Shown here: positions 7,618 through 9,597 of the stretch, one piece after another
Numbering within the stretch: position 1 is the first letter of the stretch
Layout of the letters: every line of letters begins with the position of its first letter
Source: Bacteroidales bacterium UBA1458
Lineage (GTDB): Bacteria > Bacteroidota > Bacteroidia > Bacteroidales > VadinHA17
Assembly (NCBI GenBank): GCA_002325785.1
Contig: DCSU01000056.1
Location: 8,806 to 18,402 of the forward strand
Reading direction: 5' to 3'
Length of the DNA stretch: 9,597 nucleotides
Program-made: the position numbers and the translations under genes
The notes under the pieces: model-generated
Told to the model about the DNA's origin: nothing
The model's database searches: none
What the model saw: the letters and a program-made list of their open reading frames with translations, nothing else

Positions 7618-7758
7618 ATGCCCCTTCAAAAAGCATCAGTCTATCAGGTACAACAACCTTCTTCCTCTCGTGCCTGTTTAACGGAGTTTTTCCCTGATAC
7701 CCCGTCCATCATCTTCTTCAGGCATCAGAAAACAATACGGGCAGATCACCCTCAACCC

Positions 7759-7789
7759 TTTGAAATCATTCCATAAATAATTAACATTG
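7759..7789 (+). promoter_or_regulatory. Candidate Bacteroidetes-type promoter for the doxX-like/oxidoreductase unit
   Basis: TTTG (7759-7762) is followed after 19 nt by TAACATTG (7782-7789), which matches five of the six fixed positions of TAnnTTTG. The spacing is the classical one for this promoter class. Transcription would begin near 7795, about 14 nt before the ATG of the DoxX-family gene. It lies downstream of the terminator at 7584-7617, as expected for a new unit. No CAAACGTTTG operator is nearby. The rest of the spacer (7618-7758) shows nothing I can name. Confidence 0.5.
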
Positions 7790-7808
7790 TGCCTGATTTT
7801 TAAAACAG

Positions 7809-8291
7809 ATGAAAAACCTTACCGATAGACAGGCCATATGGCTTGTGCTGCTCAGACTTGCCATAGGGTGGCATTTTCTTTATGAAGGGTTGGTAAAAGT
7901 AATTGACAGCGGCTGGTCTGCCAGAGCATACCTGCTGGATTCGCGCGGGCCTTTCTCGACCCTGTTTCATTCCATGGCCTCCGGTGAACGGATACTGTCC
8001 GTTACCGATTTCCTGAATGAGTGGGGCCTGGTGCTCATCGGACTGGGTCTGTTATTAGGCATTCTAAGTCGCTGGGCTTCATATGCGGGGATGGTGATGC
8101 TGATCTTCTACTACCTGTCCCATCCCCCCTTCCCCGGTATAACATACTCGATGCCGGCAGAGGGAAATTATTTCATTATAGACAAGGTCGCCATTGAGTT
8201 TTTCGCACTGGGTGTGCTCTCCCTGTTTCCCACGGAGCACATAGCAGGGCTGGCACGATTTTTCAGACGAAAGGATCAAAACCATGAATGA
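7809..8291 (+). CDS. DoxX-family small integral membrane protein
   Basis: A complete 160-residue protein with four likely membrane helices at about 8-27, 70-87, 90-104 and 122-140. Features that fit the DoxX/DoxD-like family are L-L-R-L-A-I-G-W-H-F-L-Y-E-G-L-V-K in the first helix, the following amphipathic loop (W-S-A-R-A-Y-L, about 36-42), and the last helix beginning I-I-D-K-V-A-I-E-F-F. The C-terminal tail is basic (F-F-R-R-K). DoxX takes its name from the DoxD/DoxA thiosulfate:quinone oxidoreductase of archaea, but most family members have no established reaction and none should be assumed here. The stop codon overlaps the next gene's start by 8 nt, so the two proteins are very likely made together. 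The context suggests a membrane partner for an exported redox enzyme, which is inference. Confidence 0.85.
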   Translation: MKNLTDRQAIWLVLLRLAIGWHFLYEGLVKVIDSGWSARAYLLDSRGPFSTLFHSMASGERILSVTDFLNEWGLVLIGLGLLLGILSRWASYAGMVMLIFYYLSHPPFPGITYSMPAEGNYFIIDKVAIEFFALGVLSLFPTEHIAGLARFFRRKDQNHE

Positions 8292-9597
8292 AGAGAGAAA
8301 GAGCAAAGTGTCCGGGGGCAGAAAGATCTCCAGGCGTGATGCATTGAAGGGACTTGCTACCGTTCCCGTTGTCGGGGCGGTTGCCTACGGTGCCATAAGC
8401 AAATCTCACTATGAGCATAAGATCAACCGACTGATATCGGAGGAACTGGGGATGTCCCCGGCAGAGGCTGATTATACTCTACCTCCTCCGGGCAGCAGGG
8501 AGATAAGGATCGGGATTATAGGCTTCGGCATACGGGGCAAACAGCTGGTGCAGGCGCTGGGGTTCGTGCATCCATCACTGATAGATGACTGGAGAGACGC
8601 TGCTGCCACCAATGAGAATGACACCCGCTACAATGATTTCATGGAGCAGCAGGCCCTGAACGTACGTATCACTGCCGTGTGTGATATCTTCGACACCTAC
8701 GGTGAGATGGCCCGCGTAACGGCAGGCAATCTGAACCGTGAAGGTACCGGAGCCAGGATAGCTGACATGCCGCGGCGCTATCTGAACTATCGGGATCTGA
8801 TCGCCTCACCTGACGTCGATGCGGTAATCATAGCCGCCCCTGACCACTGGCACGGGCCCATGACCATAGAAGCAGCAAGGGCAGGAAAGCATGTTTACTG
8901 TGAAAAGCCACTCACCTGGACCGTCGGGGAGACCTATGAGGTGAGAAAAGCTGTCAGGGAATCCGGCATCGTCTTCCAGCTGGGTCATCAGGGACGTCAG
9001 ACCTCATCGTACATCAAAGCCCGGGAGGCACTGCAGAAAAATATGCTCGGAAAGGTAACTCTCGTTGAGGTTACTACCAACCGTAATGACCCCAACGGTG
9101 CATGGGTATACCCCATACATGAAGATGCCAGCCCCGACACAATTGACTGGAAGCAGTTTATCGGACAGGCCCCGTGGCACGACTTCAGCCTTGAGAGATT
9201 CTTCCGCTGGAGATGCTGGTGGGATTACAGCACGGGACTGTCGGGCGATCTGCTGACCCATGAATATGATGCCATCAACCAGATCATGCAACTGGGCATA
9301 CCTCACTCAGCCATGTCCACTGGCGGTATCTATTACTTCAATGACGGACGTACCGTACCCGATGTATTGACAACGGTGTTTGAGTTCCCGGACAGGAACA
9401 TGTCGCTTCTCTATTCTGCAACCCTGGCCAGCCAGATGTCCAGGGGCAAGCGGATCATGGGTCATGACGGATACATGGAGATAGGTGACACCATCACCAT
9501 CTATCCTGACGCAATGTCAACAAGATATGCTGAACGGATAGCCGAGAAGGTGATAGAGCCAGGCAAGCCTGTCTATTCCTACTTCCCCGGCAAGAAG
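8284..9597 (+). CDS. Gfo/Idh/MocA-family oxidoreductase with twin-arginine signal, 3' end outside the window
   Basis: An open frame of 438 codons runs from the ATG at 8284 to the right edge with no stop. The N-terminus has a Tat-type signal: a basic stretch, then S-R-R-D-A-L-K-G (16-23) and a hydrophobic segment to about 38, with no obvious A-x-A cleavage site, so it may remain membrane-anchored. The Rossmann domain follows with G-F-G-I-R-G (80-85) and an acidic residue at the end of beta-2 (Asp134), which favours NAD(H). P-D-H-W-H (186-190), the family motif E-K-P (207-209, with the catalytic-type Lys208) and G-H-Q-G-R-Q precede a C-terminal domain containing G-D-L-L-T-H-E-Y-D (His326 and Asp329), the usual substrate/metal-face His-Asp signature. 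About 35 residues are inserted between the first helix and beta-2 (93-126). Such enzymes oxidise or reduce sugars and related polyols; the substrate is not identifiable. The start overlaps the DoxX-family gene by 8 nt. Confidence 0.93.
   Translation, partial: MNEERKSKVSGGRKISRRDALKGLATVPVVGAVAYGAISKSHYEHKINRLISEELGMSPAEADYTLPPPGSREIRIGIIGFGIRGKQLVQALGFVHPSLIDDWRDAAATNENDTRYNDFMEQQALNVRITAVCDIFDTYGEMARVTAGNLNREGTGARIADMPRRYLNYRDLIASPDVDAVIIAAPDHWHGPMTIEAARAGKHVYCEKPLTWTVGETYEVRKAVRESGIVFQLGHQGRQTSSYIKAREALQKNMLGKVTLVEVTTNRNDPNGAWVYPIHEDASPDTIDWKQFIGQAPWHDFSLERFFRWRCWWDYSTGLSGDLLTHEYDAINQIMQLGIPHSAMSTGGIYYFNDGRTVPDVLTTVFEFPDRNMSLLYSATLASQMSRGKRIMGHDGYMEIGDTITIYPDAMSTRYAERIAEKVIEPGKPVYSYFPGKK

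Noticed and set aside
9004..9306. 100-codon minus-strand and overlapping plus-strand open frames at the right end
   Set aside because: Both lie inside the continuous oxidoreductase frame, which carries the family motifs; the shorter frames carry none.

Overview
The window reads as a Bacteroidota chromosome segment, probably of the Bacteroidales/Marinilabiliales type. The evidence is a SusC/SusD outer-membrane pair, a FadL-type porin of the form common in that phylum, promoter elements that fit the Bacteroidetes TTTG / TAnnTTTG pattern, and gene starts without Shine-Dalgarno sequences. The assignment rests on gene families and signals only; no database search was possible. Base composition and codon use look even throughout, and I see no insertion sequence, integrase, tRNA, rRNA, CRISPR array or prophage.

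Left part (1-4312, minus strand): a SusC-like TonB-dependent transporter is followed after 12 bp by a SusD-like surface lipoprotein that runs off the left edge. Together they should form a nutrient-uptake complex of the outer membrane. The glycan-degrading enzymes that would reveal the substrate are not in the window.

Centre (4313-5774): a 394-bp divergent intergenic region separates susC from a LacI/PurR-family repressor gene on the plus strand. It contains two copies of the palindrome CAAACGTTTG, centred 177 bp apart. One overlaps the -33 element of the best susC promoter candidate and the other lies 28 bp before the regulator's start codon. The regulator has a PurR-like hinge helix with the leucine expected to contact the central CpG of such operators. 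This is a coherent local circuit: the regulator would repress both susCD and itself. A GC-rich hairpin sits in the predicted susC leader.

Right part (5775-9597, plus strand): a FadL/OmpP1-family outer-membrane protein with a long Gly/Ala/Thr-rich insertion is closed by a strong intrinsic terminator. A second unit then begins from a good promoter candidate. It holds a small DoxX-family membrane protein overlapping by 8 nt with a twin-arginine-signal Gfo/Idh/MocA oxidoreductase that runs off the right edge.

I do not see a clearly new type of system. The most informative parts are the operator/promoter architecture of the LacI-susCD divergon, the susC leader hairpin, the FadL insertion and the translationally coupled DoxX/Tat-oxidoreductase pair.
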